Assembly: GCA_964601085.1 (NCBI GenBank) | Contig: CAZRLN010000001.1 | Span: 1 to 64,000, forward strand | DNA: 64,000 nt | Direction of reading: 5' to 3' | Source: UBA1444 sp964601085 | GTDB taxonomy: Bacteria; Bacillota; Negativicutes; UBA1444 | In this document: piece after piece, positions 33,263 through 42,346 of the stretch | How the letters are laid out: each line of letters begins with the position of its first letter | How positions within the stretch are numbered: the first letter of the stretch is position 1 | The notes under the pieces: model-generated | Told to the model about the DNA's origin: nothing | The model's database searches: none | The model's input: the letters and a program-made list of their open reading frames with translations, nothing else | Program-made: the position numbers and the translations under genes

Positions 33263-35872
33263 ATGACCGGAAATGAATTGAGACAAAAATATCTGCAATT
33301 TTTCGCTGGGAAAGACCATTTGATTCTGCCCAGTTATCCCTTGGTTCCCGACAATGATCCGAGCCTGTTGCTGATCGGGGCGGGAATGGCTCCGTTCAAA
33401 CCGTTCTTTACCGGAAAGATGAAGCCGCCCCATTTGCGGATTGCAACTTCCCAGCGCTGCATCCGGACGGGGGATATCGAGAATGTCGGCCGCACGGCCC
33501 GCCATCATACTTTCTTTGAAATGCTGGGTAATTTTTCATTCGGCGATTATTTCAAAAAGGATGCCATCGCTTGGGCCTGGGAGTTTGTAACAATCGAACT
33601 GGGCCTGGCGCCGGAAAAACTTTGGGTTACCATCTATACCGACGATGATGAAGCATTTGAAATCTGGAACAAGGATATTGGTTTGGCCCCGGAACGGATT
33701 ATCCGGATGGAGGATAATTTCTGGGAAATCGGCACCGGTCCCTGTGGTCCCTGTTCGGAGATTTATGTCGATTTGGGCGAGGACCGCGGCTGCGGCAAAC
33801 CGGATTGCGCAGTCGGCTGCAATTGCGATCGCTATCTCGAAATCTGGAATCTGGTCTTTACCCAGTTTAACCGCAACGATGACGGCAGCTATACGCCGCT
33901 GGCCAAGAAAAATATCGATACCGGCGCCGGCCTGGAACGGATCGCTTCGGTGCTGCAAAATAAAAGGTCGAATTTTGAGACGGATTTACTCTTCCCGATT
34001 ATCGAGCATGCCATGAAAGTGGCTGGCGTCGAATATGGCAAACAAGCCCGTACGGATGTATCCCTGAAGGTGATTGCCGATCATGCCCGTAGCGTGACGG
34101 TCATGATTTCCGATGGGATTCTGCCCTCCAACGAGGGGCGGGGGTATGTGTTGCGCCGCTTGTTGCGCCGAGCCGTCCGGCACGGACGCCTTCTGGGAAT
34201 CGACAAGGCCTTTTTGGCGGATATCGTGGATGTCGTGGCGGAGATTTTCCGCATGCCGTATCCGGATATCGGCGAAAAACGGGAATATATCAAAAAGATC
34301 ATTCAGCTGGAAGAGGCCCGGTTCAGTGAAACCCTGGCGCAGGGTACCGAGTTGCTGAATCAGCAGATTGAAGTTTTGATTGCCGACGGTGGGGATACGC
34401 TCGATGGCGCGGTCATATTCAAACTATATGACACATTTGGTTTCCCTTGGGAATTGACGGATGAAATTCTGGCCGAGCAAGGTCTGAAACTGGACAAGGC
34501 TGGATTCGACAAGGCAATGGCCGAACAGCGGGAACGAGCCCGGGCGGCGCGGCAGGAAGAAGCGGCGGCTGTTGTGATTCCCGATTTGTCGGGATTGGGC
34601 GTTGACAAGCTGCGAGTTGATTATTCGACGAGCGTTGCTACCGTCGTCGGCATGTTCCGCGAAGGCCGGATTGTGACCGAGACCCGGGATGGCGAAGAGG
34701 TGGCGGTTATTTTGGATGTGACGCCGTTTTATGCCGAGGGCGGCGGTCAGGTCGGCGATGTCGGAATTCTGACGGGACCGCTGGGGAAAGTGGAAGTCGC
34801 CACAACCCGCAAGCTGCCGGATGGAACCGTATATCACCTGGGTCAGGTGACCGAAGGGTTCCTGAAACAGGGAGACGCCGTCAAGATCGAGTTGGACGGA
34901 GAACGACGCGCGGCCAGCGCCCGGAACCATTCCGCGACGCATCTGCTTCAGGCGGCGTTGCGTCAAGTTTTGGGAACGCACGTAAATCAGGCGGGCTCCT
35001 ATGTGGGCCCGGATCGTCTGCGGTTCGACTTTTCCCATTTTACGGCCATGACGCCGGAAGAAATCGCGACTGTGGAATTAAACGTTAACCGGGCGATTCT
35101 GACGGATACACATATCGGCACAATCGAAACCAGCCAGGAAATGGCCAAGCAAATGGGGGCCATGGCCCTGTTCGGCGAAAAATACGGTGAAAAAGTGCGT
35201 GTGGTTGTTGTCGGCGATATTTCCAAGGAATTGTGCGGCGGTACCCATGTGGAGTCGACCGGTGAAATCGGCCAGTTCAAGATTGTCGCCGAATCCAGCG
35301 TCGGCGCCGGGTTGCGCCGGATTGAAGCCGTGACCGGGCTGGCGGCTCTGGAATATGCCAACCAACGGGAAGCCATTCTGGAACAGGCGGCGCAACTTTT
35401 GAAGACCCGTCCGGAAGAATTGGTCAGCCGAATGGAGATTTCCCAAAATCATGTGCGGGAATTGGAAAAAGAAATCGCGGCGCTTCAGAAACAGCTTTCC
35501 CAGGGTATCGTGCAGGAACTGCTGCAGCAGGTGCGTGATGTCAAAGGAATCCGTTATGTTGCGGCTGCGGTAAGTGCGCCGGATATGGACGAATTGCGCT
35601 CCATCGCCGACCGGGTCCGCGATGGGCTTGCCGGCGGCGTAGTGGTATTGGGCGCGGTTGTCGGCGACAAGGTGAACTTTGTGGCGATGGCCGGCAAGGA
35701 AGCGATCGCACACGGCGTTCACTCCGGCAATATTGTCAAGGAAGTATCGTCGGCAGCTGGCGGCGGCGGCGGCGGCCGGCCAGAAATGGCGCAAGCCGGC
35801 GGCAAGAACCCGGAAAAAATGTCGGCTGCGTTGGCGTTGGTCGAGACGATTCTGGAAAAACAGGTGAAATAA
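33263..35872 (+). CDS. alaS: Alanyl-tRNA synthetase
   Basis: Class II synthetase of 869 residues with editing. The aminoacylation core shows ENFWEIGTGPCGPCSEIY near 150 and a cysteine cluster CGKPDCAVGCNCDR that fits a zinc site. The editing domain has NHSATHLLQAAL (HxxxH) near 556 and SKELCGGTHVES near 655, so deacylation residues are intact. The glycine-rich C-terminal C-Ala domain ends with GGGGGGRPEMAQAGGK. GGAGG precedes the start. It heads the alaS-ireB unit. Confidence 0.96.
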   Translation: MTGNELRQKYLQFFAGKDHLILPSYPLVPDNDPSLLLIGAGMAPFKPFFTGKMKPPHLRIATSQRCIRTGDIENVGRTARHHTFFEMLGNFSFGDYFKKDAIAWAWEFVTIELGLAPEKLWVTIYTDDDEAFEIWNKDIGLAPERIIRMEDNFWEIGTGPCGPCSEIYVDLGEDRGCGKPDCAVGCNCDRYLEIWNLVFTQFNRNDDGSYTPLAKKNIDTGAGLERIASVLQNKRSNFETDLLFPIIEHAMKVAGVEYGKQARTDVSLKVIADHARSVTVMISDGILPSNEGRGYVLRRLLRRAVRHGRLLGIDKAFLADIVDVVAEIFRMPYPDIGEKREYIKKIIQLEEARFSETLAQGTELLNQQIEVLIADGGDTLDGAVIFKLYDTFGFPWELTDEILAEQGLKLDKAGFDKAMAEQRERARAARQEEAAAVVIPDLSGLGVDKLRVDYSTSVATVVGMFREGRIVTETRDGEEVAVILDVTPFYAEGGGQVGDVGILTGPLGKVEVATTRKLPDGTVYHLGQVTEGFLKQGDAVKIELDGERRAASARNHSATHLLQAALRQVLGTHVNQAGSYVGPDRLRFDFSHFTAMTPEEIATVELNVNRAILTDTHIGTIETSQEMAKQMGAMALFGEKYGEKVRVVVVGDISKELCGGTHVESTGEIGQFKIVAESSVGAGLRRIEAVTGLAALEYANQREAILEQAAQLLKTRPEELVSRMEISQNHVRELEKEIAALQKQLSQGIVQELLQQVRDVKGIRYVAAAVSAPDMDELRSIADRVRDGLAGGVVVLGAVVGDKVNFVAMAGKEAIAHGVHSGNIVKEVSSAAGGGGGGRPEMAQAGGKNPEKMSAALALVETILEKQVK

Positions 35873-35964
35873 AATCTCGCTTTGCGGCAGGAACCTGTCC
35901 GTCGCAGTCGAATAGTAAATTCAATGGGATGAATCGCTATTGATTCAGGAAGGAGATGGCCAAG

Positions 35965-36288
35965 ATGAGTTTTTCCGCCGATGAAACAATTCATACTCCT
36001 TTGGCGGCCGGCGAAAATCTCGGCGTGGATTCTTCCGGCGTGAATTTTGACGAGACCATGAAATTTACGGTGGAGAAGGAAAAAACCGAAGCCGGTAAGA
36101 TTCTGGACACCGTGTATGCGGCCCTGAAGGAGAAAGGCTATAATCCGATCAATCAACTGGTTGGATATTTGCTCTCTGGCGATCCCACCTATATTACGAA
36201 TTTTAAGGAGGCCCGCAGCCAGATCCGACGGGTGGAGCGGGATGAACTGCTGGAAGAGTTGGTGCGGTTTTATTTGAAAGATCGGTAA
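35965..36288 (+). CDS. ireB: IreB family regulatory phosphoprotein
   Basis: A 107-residue protein of the IreB (DUF965, YrzL) family, in Enterococcus a small substrate of the Ser/Thr kinase IreK that affects cephalosporin resistance. The core FDETMKFTVEKEKTEAGKIL to the end, including EKGYNPINQLVGYLLSGDP and RRVERDELLEELVRFYLK, is strongly conserved. About 25 extra residues precede the core, rich in Ser and Thr, compared with the usual length near 88. ATG at 35965 is nine bases from AAGGAG; the ATG at 35956 is too close. The alaS-ireB-ruvX order is standard. Confidence 0.92.
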   Translation: MSFSADETIHTPLAAGENLGVDSSGVNFDETMKFTVEKEKTEAGKILDTVYAALKEKGYNPINQLVGYLLSGDPTYITNFKEARSQIRRVERDELLEELVRFYLKDR

Positions 36289-36306
36289 GCTTTTTGTGAG
36301 TCATTG

Positions 36307-36340
36307 CCGCTGTGAGAAGGTTCACGGCGGTATTTTTTTG
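36307..36340 (+). terminator. Intrinsic terminator after ireB
   Basis: CCGCTGTGA (36307-36315) pairs with TCACGGCGG (36322-36330), including one wobble, followed by TATTTTTTTG. It lies between ireB and ruvX. Confidence 0.85.
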
Positions 36341-36364
36341 CAACGATGGTACGGAGGTGACAGA

Positions 36365-36805
36365 ATGCGTATTTTGGCGCTCGATCTGGGGGAAAAACGA
36401 ATCGGCGTGGCGGCCAGCGACGAGTTGCTGTTGACGGCGCAGGGATTGTGCGTTCTTGCCAGCAAAGGAACGGTGAAAGATCTGGGCCAGGTTGCGGACC
36501 TGATTCGAAACCAGGCGGTCTCGACTGTTGTACTGGGCTTGCCCCGAAACATGGACGGCAGTATTGGCCCCATGGCGGAGAAAGTTCGCGAATTCGGCCG
36601 GCTGTTGCAGGAACAACACCCGGATGTTCCGGTGGAGTACTGGGATGAACGACTCACGACCGCAGGGGCGCAGCGGATGTTGATCGGCGCCGATATGAGC
36701 CGGTTAAAACGACGCCAGGTTGTGGACAAAGTTGCGGCGGTCCTGATTCTTCAAGGGTATCTGGATCACCGGGCCAACCGGCGCAATGCGTCGTCGGAGG
36801 GATGA
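36365..36805 (+). CDS. ruvX: RuvX/YqgF RNase H-fold nuclease
   Basis: A 146-residue Holliday-junction-resolvase-like nuclease, implicated in pre-16S rRNA processing. It opens MRILALDLGEKRIGVAASD with the first catalytic aspartate, and has VVLGLPRNMDGSIGP and the final YWDERLTTAGAQRML and DKVAAVLILQGYLD with the remaining acidic residues. The ATG at 36365 follows GGAGGTGA; a longer frame from 36296 would run through the terminator and is rejected. Confidence 0.95.
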   Translation: MRILALDLGEKRIGVAASDELLLTAQGLCVLASKGTVKDLGQVADLIRNQAVSTVVLGLPRNMDGSIGPMAEKVREFGRLLQEQHPDVPVEYWDERLTTAGAQRMLIGADMSRLKRRQVVDKVAAVLILQGYLDHRANRRNASSEG

Positions 36806-36816
36806 CGGCAGTGGCA

Positions 36817-36845
36817 TTGACAGGCAAAGCGTTATAGTATACCAT
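36817..36845 (+). promoter_or_regulatory. Candidate promoter of the DUF1292 gene
   Basis: A perfect TTGACA (36817-36822) is followed by TATACC at 15 bases or TACCAT at 17 bases. The -10 is ambiguous, but the position about 30-55 bases before the gene fits. Confidence 0.4.
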
Positions 36846-36875
36846 TAAATCACATTATTTATTGCGAGGTGTATT

Positions 36876-37217
36876 ATGGCTGATTTTGAACATGACGAGG
36901 CGGAAGAAGTCGAAATATTTACGGATGAAGAAGGAAATGAATATTACGTTCATCGGTATATCGATATCGGCGAAAAGAAATATGCAATTTTAGTCTATAT
37001 CGACGACGAAGAGGATCTCGAGGACGAAAGCGCCGGTTGCGGCTGCGGCGATGAATCGTGCGGCTGTGACGATGAGTGTGAGGTGGAGATCGCCCGGCTG
37101 GAAACCTTGGCCAACGGAGAATCAACATTCGTTTTCATCGACCCGGAGGATCCGGAATATGACAAAGTATGCGAGGCTTATGAGAAGCTGATGGACTCCG
37201 AACCTTATGAAGCCTGA
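36876..37217 (+). CDS. DUF1292 protein with a cysteine-rich insertion
   Basis: A very acidic 113-residue protein of the DUF1292 (YrzB) family, whose function is unknown. The family part is VEIFTDEEGNEYYVHRYIDI with KKYAILVYI, and the C-terminal TFVFIDPEDPEYDKVCEAYE. Between them, residues 55-68 hold five cysteines spaced CGC-x4-CGC-x3-C inside acidic sequence, which typical YrzB proteins do not have as far as I know; it resembles a small metal site. The gene keeps its usual place between ruvX and mltG. Its stop lies inside a terminator hairpin. Confidence 0.88.
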   Translation: MADFEHDEAEEVEIFTDEEGNEYYVHRYIDIGEKKYAILVYIDDEEDLEDESAGCGCGDESCGCDDECEVEIARLETLANGESTFVFIDPEDPEYDKVCEAYEKLMDSEPYEA

Positions 37218-38277
37218 CCGGCTTCTTTTTTTCTGTGGGGCTGCTTCCGCCAAACCGTCCGGAAAAGGGACTTCACCTCGCTTGTTACTGGCTGCGGCAG
37301 CCTTGCTGCTGATTGGCGGAGCGATTCTGGCTTTCGGCTGGTATTCCAATCAACTGAAATCGGTTGCCCCGAATGATGGAAAAAGTGTGACGGTACAGGT
37401 TAAACCGGGCATGACAACCGGCGATATCGCCGGAATTCTTTGGGATCGCGGTCTGATTCGCGACAAAAATGCGTTTCTGGTTGCCGCGAAACGGGCCGGC
37501 CTCGATACATCCCTGCAGGCGGGCGAGTATGAACTGTCACGAAATATGGATGTCCGCCGGATGATTGAAGTCATGGCCAAAGGCGAAACCGTGTTTTCCC
37601 AGTTCACAACGCCGGAAGGATATACGGTGGAGCAAATTGCCGCTTTGCTGGAGGAAAAGGGACTGGCCCGACGGGACCGTTTCCTGACTCTGGCTCGGGA
37701 ATATGCGCCGTTTGACCGGGAACCTTCCCGCCCTGACGTAAAGTACCGGGCGGAAGGTTTTCTGTTTCCCGATACCTACCGTATCAGCAAGGGCGCTGGG
37801 GAAGAAGAAATCCTGCAGACCATGGGCGGTGAGTTCCAGCGGCGGTTTTCGCCGGAACTGCGGGAAAAATCCCGTAACATAGGTCTATCCGATTATGAGG
37901 TCGTTGTGCTGGCTTCCCTGATTGAACGGGAAGTTCAAGTCGCGAAGGAACGACCGATGGTTGCCCGGGTTTTTCTGAATCGGTTGCAATTGGGGATGCC
38001 GTTGCAGTCCTGTGCTACGATCCAGTATATTTTGGGATATCCAAAAGAAGAGTTGACTATTGCCGATACCCAACTTCCATCGCCATACAATACCTATCTT
38101 CATCCTGGATTGCCGCCTGGACCGGTCGCCAGCCCAGGGTTGGCATCCATTCAGGCCGCGTTGAATCCGGCGGAAGGGGATTGGCTTTATTTCGTTGTCG
38201 ACGGCAAGACTGGCGGTCATCGGTTCAGCCGGACTCTGGCCGAGCATGAGGCGGCGATCGAACAAATCGGGAAATGA
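37207..38277 (+). CDS. mltG: Endolytic murein transglycosylase MltG
   Basis: Membrane-anchored lytic transglycosylase (YceG) that cuts nascent glycan strands and sets their length. The 356 residues have one membrane helix (LLLAAAALLLIGGAILAFGW, about 26-45), a LysM-like domain (VQVKPGMTTGDIAGILWDRG) and the catalytic YceG domain. Key stretches are AEGFLFPDTYRI, LASLIEREVQVAKERP with the catalytic glutamate, and LPSPYNTYLHPGLPPGPVASPG. The ATG at 37207 lies inside the upstream terminator; a start further down, for example the TTG near 37282 just before the membrane helix, is possible. Confidence 0.93.
   Translation: MKPDRLLFFCGAASAKPSGKGTSPRLLLAAAALLLIGGAILAFGWYSNQLKSVAPNDGKSVTVQVKPGMTTGDIAGILWDRGLIRDKNAFLVAAKRAGLDTSLQAGEYELSRNMDVRRMIEVMAKGETVFSQFTTPEGYTVEQIAALLEEKGLARRDRFLTLAREYAPFDREPSRPDVKYRAEGFLFPDTYRISKGAGEEEILQTMGGEFQRRFSPELREKSRNIGLSDYEVVVLASLIEREVQVAKERPMVARVFLNRLQLGMPLQSCATIQYILGYPKEELTIADTQLPSPYNTYLHPGLPPGPVASPGLASIQAALNPAEGDWLYFVVDGKTGGHRFSRTLAEHEAAIEQIGK
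37209..37232 (+). terminator. Intrinsic terminator overlapping the DUF1292 stop and the mltG start
   Basis: GAAGCC (37209-37214) pairs with GGCTTC (37220-37225) around TGACC and is followed by seven T. It covers the stop codon of DUF1292 and the first codons of the mltG frame. Confidence 0.75.
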
Positions 38278-38286
38278 GGAAAGCCA

Positions 38287-39510
38287 TTGAAACTGCCTGA
38301 ATTGCTGGCGCCGGCCGGCGACATGGAACGTCTGAAAATTGCGCTGGCGTATGGAGCCGATGCCGTCTATCTGGGCGGCAAAATTTTTGGCCTTCGGGCA
38401 TTCGCCGATAATTTTTCTCCGGCGGAGCTTGCCGAAGCCTGCCGGTATGCCCATACCCGGTCGCGCAAAGTTTACGTGACCGTGAACATGTTTCCGCATA
38501 ACGCCGAAATGGCCTTGTTGCCCGACTATCTGAGCACTTTGGCGGACATCGGTTGTGACGCAATTCTGGTGGCGGATCCCGGTGTGTTTCGGACCGCACG
38601 GAAAGTGGTTCCCCAACTGCCAGTCCATATCAGCACGCAGGCCAACACGACCAATTGGCAATCGGCGCTGTTCTGGCAGGAACAGGGCGCGAGCCGTATC
38701 GTTCTGGCCCGGGAACTGTCCCTGGCGGAGATTCGGGAGATTCGGCAAAATGTTGCAGCGGAACTGGAGTGCTTTGTGCACGGCGCGATGTGCGTATCGT
38801 ATTCCGGACGCTGCCTGATGAGCGCCTACATGACGGGACGGGAGGCGAACCGGGGAGAATGTGCCCAACCCTGCCGCTGGCGCTATGCCCTGGTGGAGGA
38901 AAAGCGCCCGGGACAGTATTTTCCGGTGGAGGAAGACGAACACGGGACGTATATCCTGAATTCGAGGGATCTGTGCCTGCTGGAACAATTGCCGGAGCTG
39001 GCGGCGGCGGGAGTCGAGAGTTTCAAGATCGAGGGCCGGATGAAAAGCGTTCATTATCTGGCAACAGTAGTCCGGGTGTACCGGGAGGCGTTGGACCGAA
39101 TGGCGGCCAATCCTGCGATGTATGCGGTTTCGGATCTTTGGCGGGACGAGCTGTACAAGATCGCCAGCCGCGGTTATACCACCGGCTTTTTTAATGGACC
39201 GCCGGCTGCCGACATGCAGGAATATGAAACGGTGCGGGTGTTGCCGGAATGGGAATACTCGGGTCTGGTCAGGCAGTGGGATTCCGGGCGGGGAATGGCC
39301 CTGGTCGAACAACGCAATCATATGCAGCTCGGGGATGAGATCGAGATACTCCGGCCCAATGGAACCATCTTCCGACAAACGTTGGACACCATGACCGATG
39401 AGGACGGGATGCCGATTGAACGGGCGCCGCACCCGCAACAGCTGCTTTGGTTGCGATTGGCGGACGCAGTCGGCGAATATTCGATGATCCGGCGTCGACG
39501 CCGCAACTGA
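38287..39510 (+). CDS. Peptidase U32 family protein, probably tRNA hydroxylation (TrhP-like)
   Basis: A 407-residue U32 protein. The N-terminal LPELLAPAGDMERLKIALAYGADAVYLGG is typical, and the U32 signature is ECFVHGAMCVSYSGRCLMS, followed by NRGECAQPCRW. Despite the protease name, characterised members (TrhP, RlhA) hydroxylate uridine or cytidine in RNA using Fe-S and prephenate. Location after mltG and length match Bacillus TrhP2, so tRNA U34 hydroxylation is the best guess. TTG at 38287 follows GAGGAAA. Substrate specificity is not proven. Confidence 0.88.
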   Translation: MKLPELLAPAGDMERLKIALAYGADAVYLGGKIFGLRAFADNFSPAELAEACRYAHTRSRKVYVTVNMFPHNAEMALLPDYLSTLADIGCDAILVADPGVFRTARKVVPQLPVHISTQANTTNWQSALFWQEQGASRIVLARELSLAEIREIRQNVAAELECFVHGAMCVSYSGRCLMSAYMTGREANRGECAQPCRWRYALVEEKRPGQYFPVEEDEHGTYILNSRDLCLLEQLPELAAAGVESFKIEGRMKSVHYLATVVRVYREALDRMAANPAMYAVSDLWRDELYKIASRGYTTGFFNGPPAADMQEYETVRVLPEWEYSGLVRQWDSGRGMALVEQRNHMQLGDEIEILRPNGTIFRQTLDTMTDEDGMPIERAPHPQQLLWLRLADAVGEYSMIRRRRRN

Positions 39511-39600
39511 CGGATTTTTCTGTCCGTCCCTTCGGATGAGTAGCCAAGATCAGGCTTCTTGTGATAAAATAAAAAAATCAAAAGTTGTAAAGGCGAGGCA

Positions 39601-40068
39601 ATGGACGCGACAAAACAAAAACGGATTCTGGTGCTGCACGGGCCCAACCTGAATCTGTTGGGCCGGCGGGAACCTGAAGTCTATGGCAAATTGACGTTGC
39701 CGGAGTTAAATGCCCTGTTGCAGGCGAAAGCGATGGAACTGGGCGTGACGCTGGAGTGTGTCCAGACCAACCACGAAGGTGTGATGGTGGACACGATTCA
39801 GGCGGCGGAAGGACGGTTTGACTTTATTCTGATCAATCCGGCGGCGTTTACGCATTATAGCGTGGCGGTGCGGGACGCCCTCGCCGCGGTTACGGTTCCG
39901 GCCATTGAAGTCCATTTGTCGAATATTTATCGCCGCGAAGAATTCCGACACCATTCCGTTACGGCGGCAGTCGCAGTAGGACAGATCGCCGGCCTGGGAG
40001 CGCAGGGATATCTGTTGGCATTGCAGGCAGCCTGCGGGTTATTGGAAAACAGGAGCAATTCAATTTGA
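39601..40068 (+). CDS. aroQ: Type II 3-dehydroquinate dehydratase
   Basis: Third step of the shikimate pathway, dehydrating 3-dehydroquinate. The 155 residues have ILVLHGPNLNLLGRREPEVYG with the catalytic arginine and tyrosine, VQTNHEGVMVDTIQ, LINPAAFTHYSVAVRDAL and the catalytic histidine in EVHLSNIYRREEFRHHS. The start overlaps no gene; AGGCGAGG lies upstream. It is followed by a Xaa-Pro peptidase and efp, an aroQ-pepP-efp order common in Firmicutes. Confidence 0.96.
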   Translation: MDATKQKRILVLHGPNLNLLGRREPEVYGKLTLPELNALLQAKAMELGVTLECVQTNHEGVMVDTIQAAEGRFDFILINPAAFTHYSVAVRDALAAVTVPAIEVHLSNIYRREEFRHHSVTAAVAVGQIAGLGAQGYLLALQAACGLLENRSNSI

Positions 40069-41165
40069 TGACTGCATGGAGAAATCTTGCGTCTTGGCTG
40101 CGCCAACAAGAACTGGAAGCAGTTCTTGTCACCGGTCGAACGAATGTGAGATACTTTAGCGGGTTTGCCGGATCGGCGGGCGTTTTGGCGGTGTCCGGCG
40201 ATGTCCGCAAAATTTTCGTGGATTTCCGCTATGTCGAACAAGCGGAACAAACGGCGCCCGAATTTGAAGTGGTCCGATGCCAGGGAAACCCGCTGGATGC
40301 GGCGGCTGATTTTTTTCAGCAGCAGGCGTGGCGCAGCATCGGCTTCGAGGAAGAAATATTGACGGTGGCGGAATTCAGCCGTCTTCAGGCAAAGGTGACC
40401 GCAGACCGTTGGCGTCCGGTTCGGCTGGAGCCGTTGCGGACCGTAAAAACGGCGGCGGAGATCGAAAACATCGTGGCGGCCGCCGTGATCGCCGATACCG
40501 CTCTGATTAAGCTATTGCCGATGATCCGACCAGGTGCGACGGAGATAGAACTTGCCGCCGCATTGGAATATGAGATGCGCAAACTGGGATCCGAGAAACC
40601 CGCGTTTGAAACGATTTTGGCCAGCGGACCGCGTTCGGCTCTTCCCCACGGCTCTGCCTCCGGGAAAAAGCTCGATGCCGGCGATTTCGTGGTGATCGAT
40701 TTCGGCGCAACCTTTTCGGGGTATCGTTCCGACATGACCCGGACGGTATGTGTGGGAATGGCTTCCGCCAGGCAGCGGGAAGTCTACGGAACGGTTCTGA
40801 AGGCGCAATTGGCGGGTTTGGCGGCGGTTCGCCCCGGCGTATTGTGCCGGGATGTTGATAAAGCCGCACGGGCGGTCATTGAAGCCGCTGGATATGGAGC
40901 GCATTTCGGGCATGGGCTCGGACACGGCGTGGGTCTGGATATTCACGAAAGCCCCCGGTTATCGCCGACGGCCGGCGAATCCAGACTGGAACCCGGCATG
41001 ATGGTTACGGTGGAGCCGGGCGTTTATCTGCCGGGCTGGGGCGGAGTTCGGATTGAGGATCTTGTAGTGGTCACGGAAACGGGTTGCCGAATTCTCAGTC
41101 CGATGACCAAAGAGTTGCTGGAACTGAACGAAACGATCGGTTGCCACTTGGAAGGTCTCATTTAA
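40068..41165 (+). CDS. M24 Xaa-Pro aminopeptidase
   Basis: Cytoplasmic metallopeptidase of 365 residues that removes N-terminal residues before proline. The creatinase N-domain spans about 1-125. The pita-bread domain carries the five metal ligands in FGATFSGYRSDMTRTVC (two aspartates), GHGLGHGVGLDIHESP (histidine), MVTVEPGVYLPGWGGVRIED (two glutamates). The start is either ATG at 40068 or TTG at 40065, which is nine bases from AGGAG and overlaps the aroQ stop. It pairs with efp, and EF-P helps translate polyproline proteins. Confidence 0.94.
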   Translation: MTAWRNLASWLRQQELEAVLVTGRTNVRYFSGFAGSAGVLAVSGDVRKIFVDFRYVEQAEQTAPEFEVVRCQGNPLDAAADFFQQQAWRSIGFEEEILTVAEFSRLQAKVTADRWRPVRLEPLRTVKTAAEIENIVAAAVIADTALIKLLPMIRPGATEIELAAALEYEMRKLGSEKPAFETILASGPRSALPHGSASGKKLDAGDFVVIDFGATFSGYRSDMTRTVCVGMASARQREVYGTVLKAQLAGLAAVRPGVLCRDVDKAARAVIEAAGYGAHFGHGLGHGVGLDIHESPRLSPTAGESRLEPGMMVTVEPGVYLPGWGGVRIEDLVVVTETGCRILSPMTKELLELNETIGCHLEGLI

Positions 41166-41184
41166 ATGAAGGGGTGGAGTACAA

Positions 41185-41742
41185 ATGATTTCGAGCAATG
41201 AATTTCGGAACGGCGTGACGGTGGAGATGGACGGGGATGCCTGGCAAGTGGTTGAGTTCCAGCATGTCAAGCCCGGTAAGGGCGCGGCGTTTGTGCGGGC
41301 GAAAATGAAAAACATCCGGACTGGCGCCGTGGTTGAGCGGACATTCAATCCGGGCGAAAAAATGGCCCGGGCCCATCTCGACAACCGGCAAATGCAGTAT
41401 TTGTATGAATCGGATGGCGCATACAATTTCATGGACAACGAAAATTATGAACAGATCGCCATTACGGCGGAACAATTGGGCAACGCGACAAATTTCCTCA
41501 AGGAAAACATGAATATCAGCGTTCAGTTTTATCAAGGAGCGATCATGGGAGTTGAGCTGCCGGTTTCCGTTGAATTGGAAGTGGTGGAAACCGATCCCGG
41601 CATCCGTGGCGATACTGCGACCGGCGGCACCAAACCGGCCAAGGTAGAGACCGGTTACGTTGTGAAAGTGCCGCTCTTCATCAATATTGGCGATGTTTTG
41701 CGAGTCGATACCCGAACCGGCGACTACATCGAACGGGCGTAA
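41185..41742 (+). CDS. efp: Translation elongation factor P
   Basis: Binds ribosomes stalled at proline runs. The 185 residues contain three OB-like domains. The loop KPGKGAAFVRAKMKN near 31-45 holds the modifiable lysine at its tip, as in Bacillus EF-P. The C-terminal signature GDVLRVDTRTGDYIERA is complete. AGGGGTGG precedes the ATG. A strong terminator follows. Confidence 0.96.
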   Translation: MISSNEFRNGVTVEMDGDAWQVVEFQHVKPGKGAAFVRAKMKNIRTGAVVERTFNPGEKMARAHLDNRQMQYLYESDGAYNFMDNENYEQIAITAEQLGNATNFLKENMNISVQFYQGAIMGVELPVSVELEVVETDPGIRGDTATGGTKPAKVETGYVVKVPLFINIGDVLRVDTRTGDYIERA

Positions 41743-41772
41743 CCAAACTGCGAATACGTGACAGCATGTTTT

Positions 41773-41798
41773 AAAAATCCCGTTTCGACGGGATTTTT
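41773..41798 (+). terminator. Intrinsic terminator after efp
   Basis: AAAAATCCCGT (41773-41783) pairs perfectly with ACGGGATTTTT (41788-41798) around a TTCG tetraloop. It ends the aroQ-pepP-efp unit. Confidence 0.92.
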
Positions 41799-41927
41799 AT
41801 GCTATTGGCAAACAGCACGCAGTGTTCGCGAAAAATGTATAAAATAGAAGGGATATTCAGAGGGTAAGTTGAATATAATTACAACGGACAGAACAGGCGT
41901 GCAGTCTCGCCGTAAGGAGGGGCCGAA

Positions 41928-42335
41928 GTGGATGATTCCAAATTAACGGACATTGCGGGAGACCAGGGGATGGATTTGGGCAGTGTTCGAATTGCCGATG
42001 AAGTTATTGCCTCGATTGCGGGGATCGCCGCAGCCGATGTCACCGGCGTGGTCGGAATGAGCAGCGGTCTGATCGGCGGCATGGCGGAAATGATGGGGAA
42101 AAAGAATCCGGCCAAGGGTGTCAAGGTTCAGGTCGGCGCCCGGGAAGTAGCGGTCGATTTGTATATCATTGTCGAATATGGTCTGCGGATTCCGGATGTG
42201 GCGCTGCAGGTCCAGGAAAAAGTGAAGGAAGCCGTGGAAACCGCCACCGGTCTGTCGGTAATTGAAGTCAATGTTCATGTGCAGGGAGTGGGATTCTCCC
42301 AGGTCGACACGGATGAAGAGCTCCGGTTGCGATAG
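41928..42335 (+). CDS. Asp23/Gls24 family envelope stress protein
   Basis: A 135-residue alkaline-shock family protein. The core reads SVRIADEVIASIAGIAAADV and goes on to VAVDLYIIVEYGLRIPDVA and the EVNVHVQGVGF ending. These proteins are held at the membrane by AmaP, encoded next. GTG at 41928 is preceded by AAGGAGGGG. It begins the asp23-amaP-DUF2273-nusB unit. A TATAAT at 41874-41879 may be the -10 box but has no good -35. Confidence 0.92.
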   Translation: MDDSKLTDIAGDQGMDLGSVRIADEVIASIAGIAAADVTGVVGMSSGLIGGMAEMMGKKNPAKGVKVQVGAREVAVDLYIIVEYGLRIPDVALQVQEKVKEAVETATGLSVIEVNVHVQGVGFSQVDTDEELRLR

Positions 42336-42346
42336 GAGGACTGCGG

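Noticed and set aside
39508..39530. Hairpin GACGGA/TCCGTC after the U32 gene as a terminator
   Set aside because: No T-run follows the stem, so evidence for termination is too weak.
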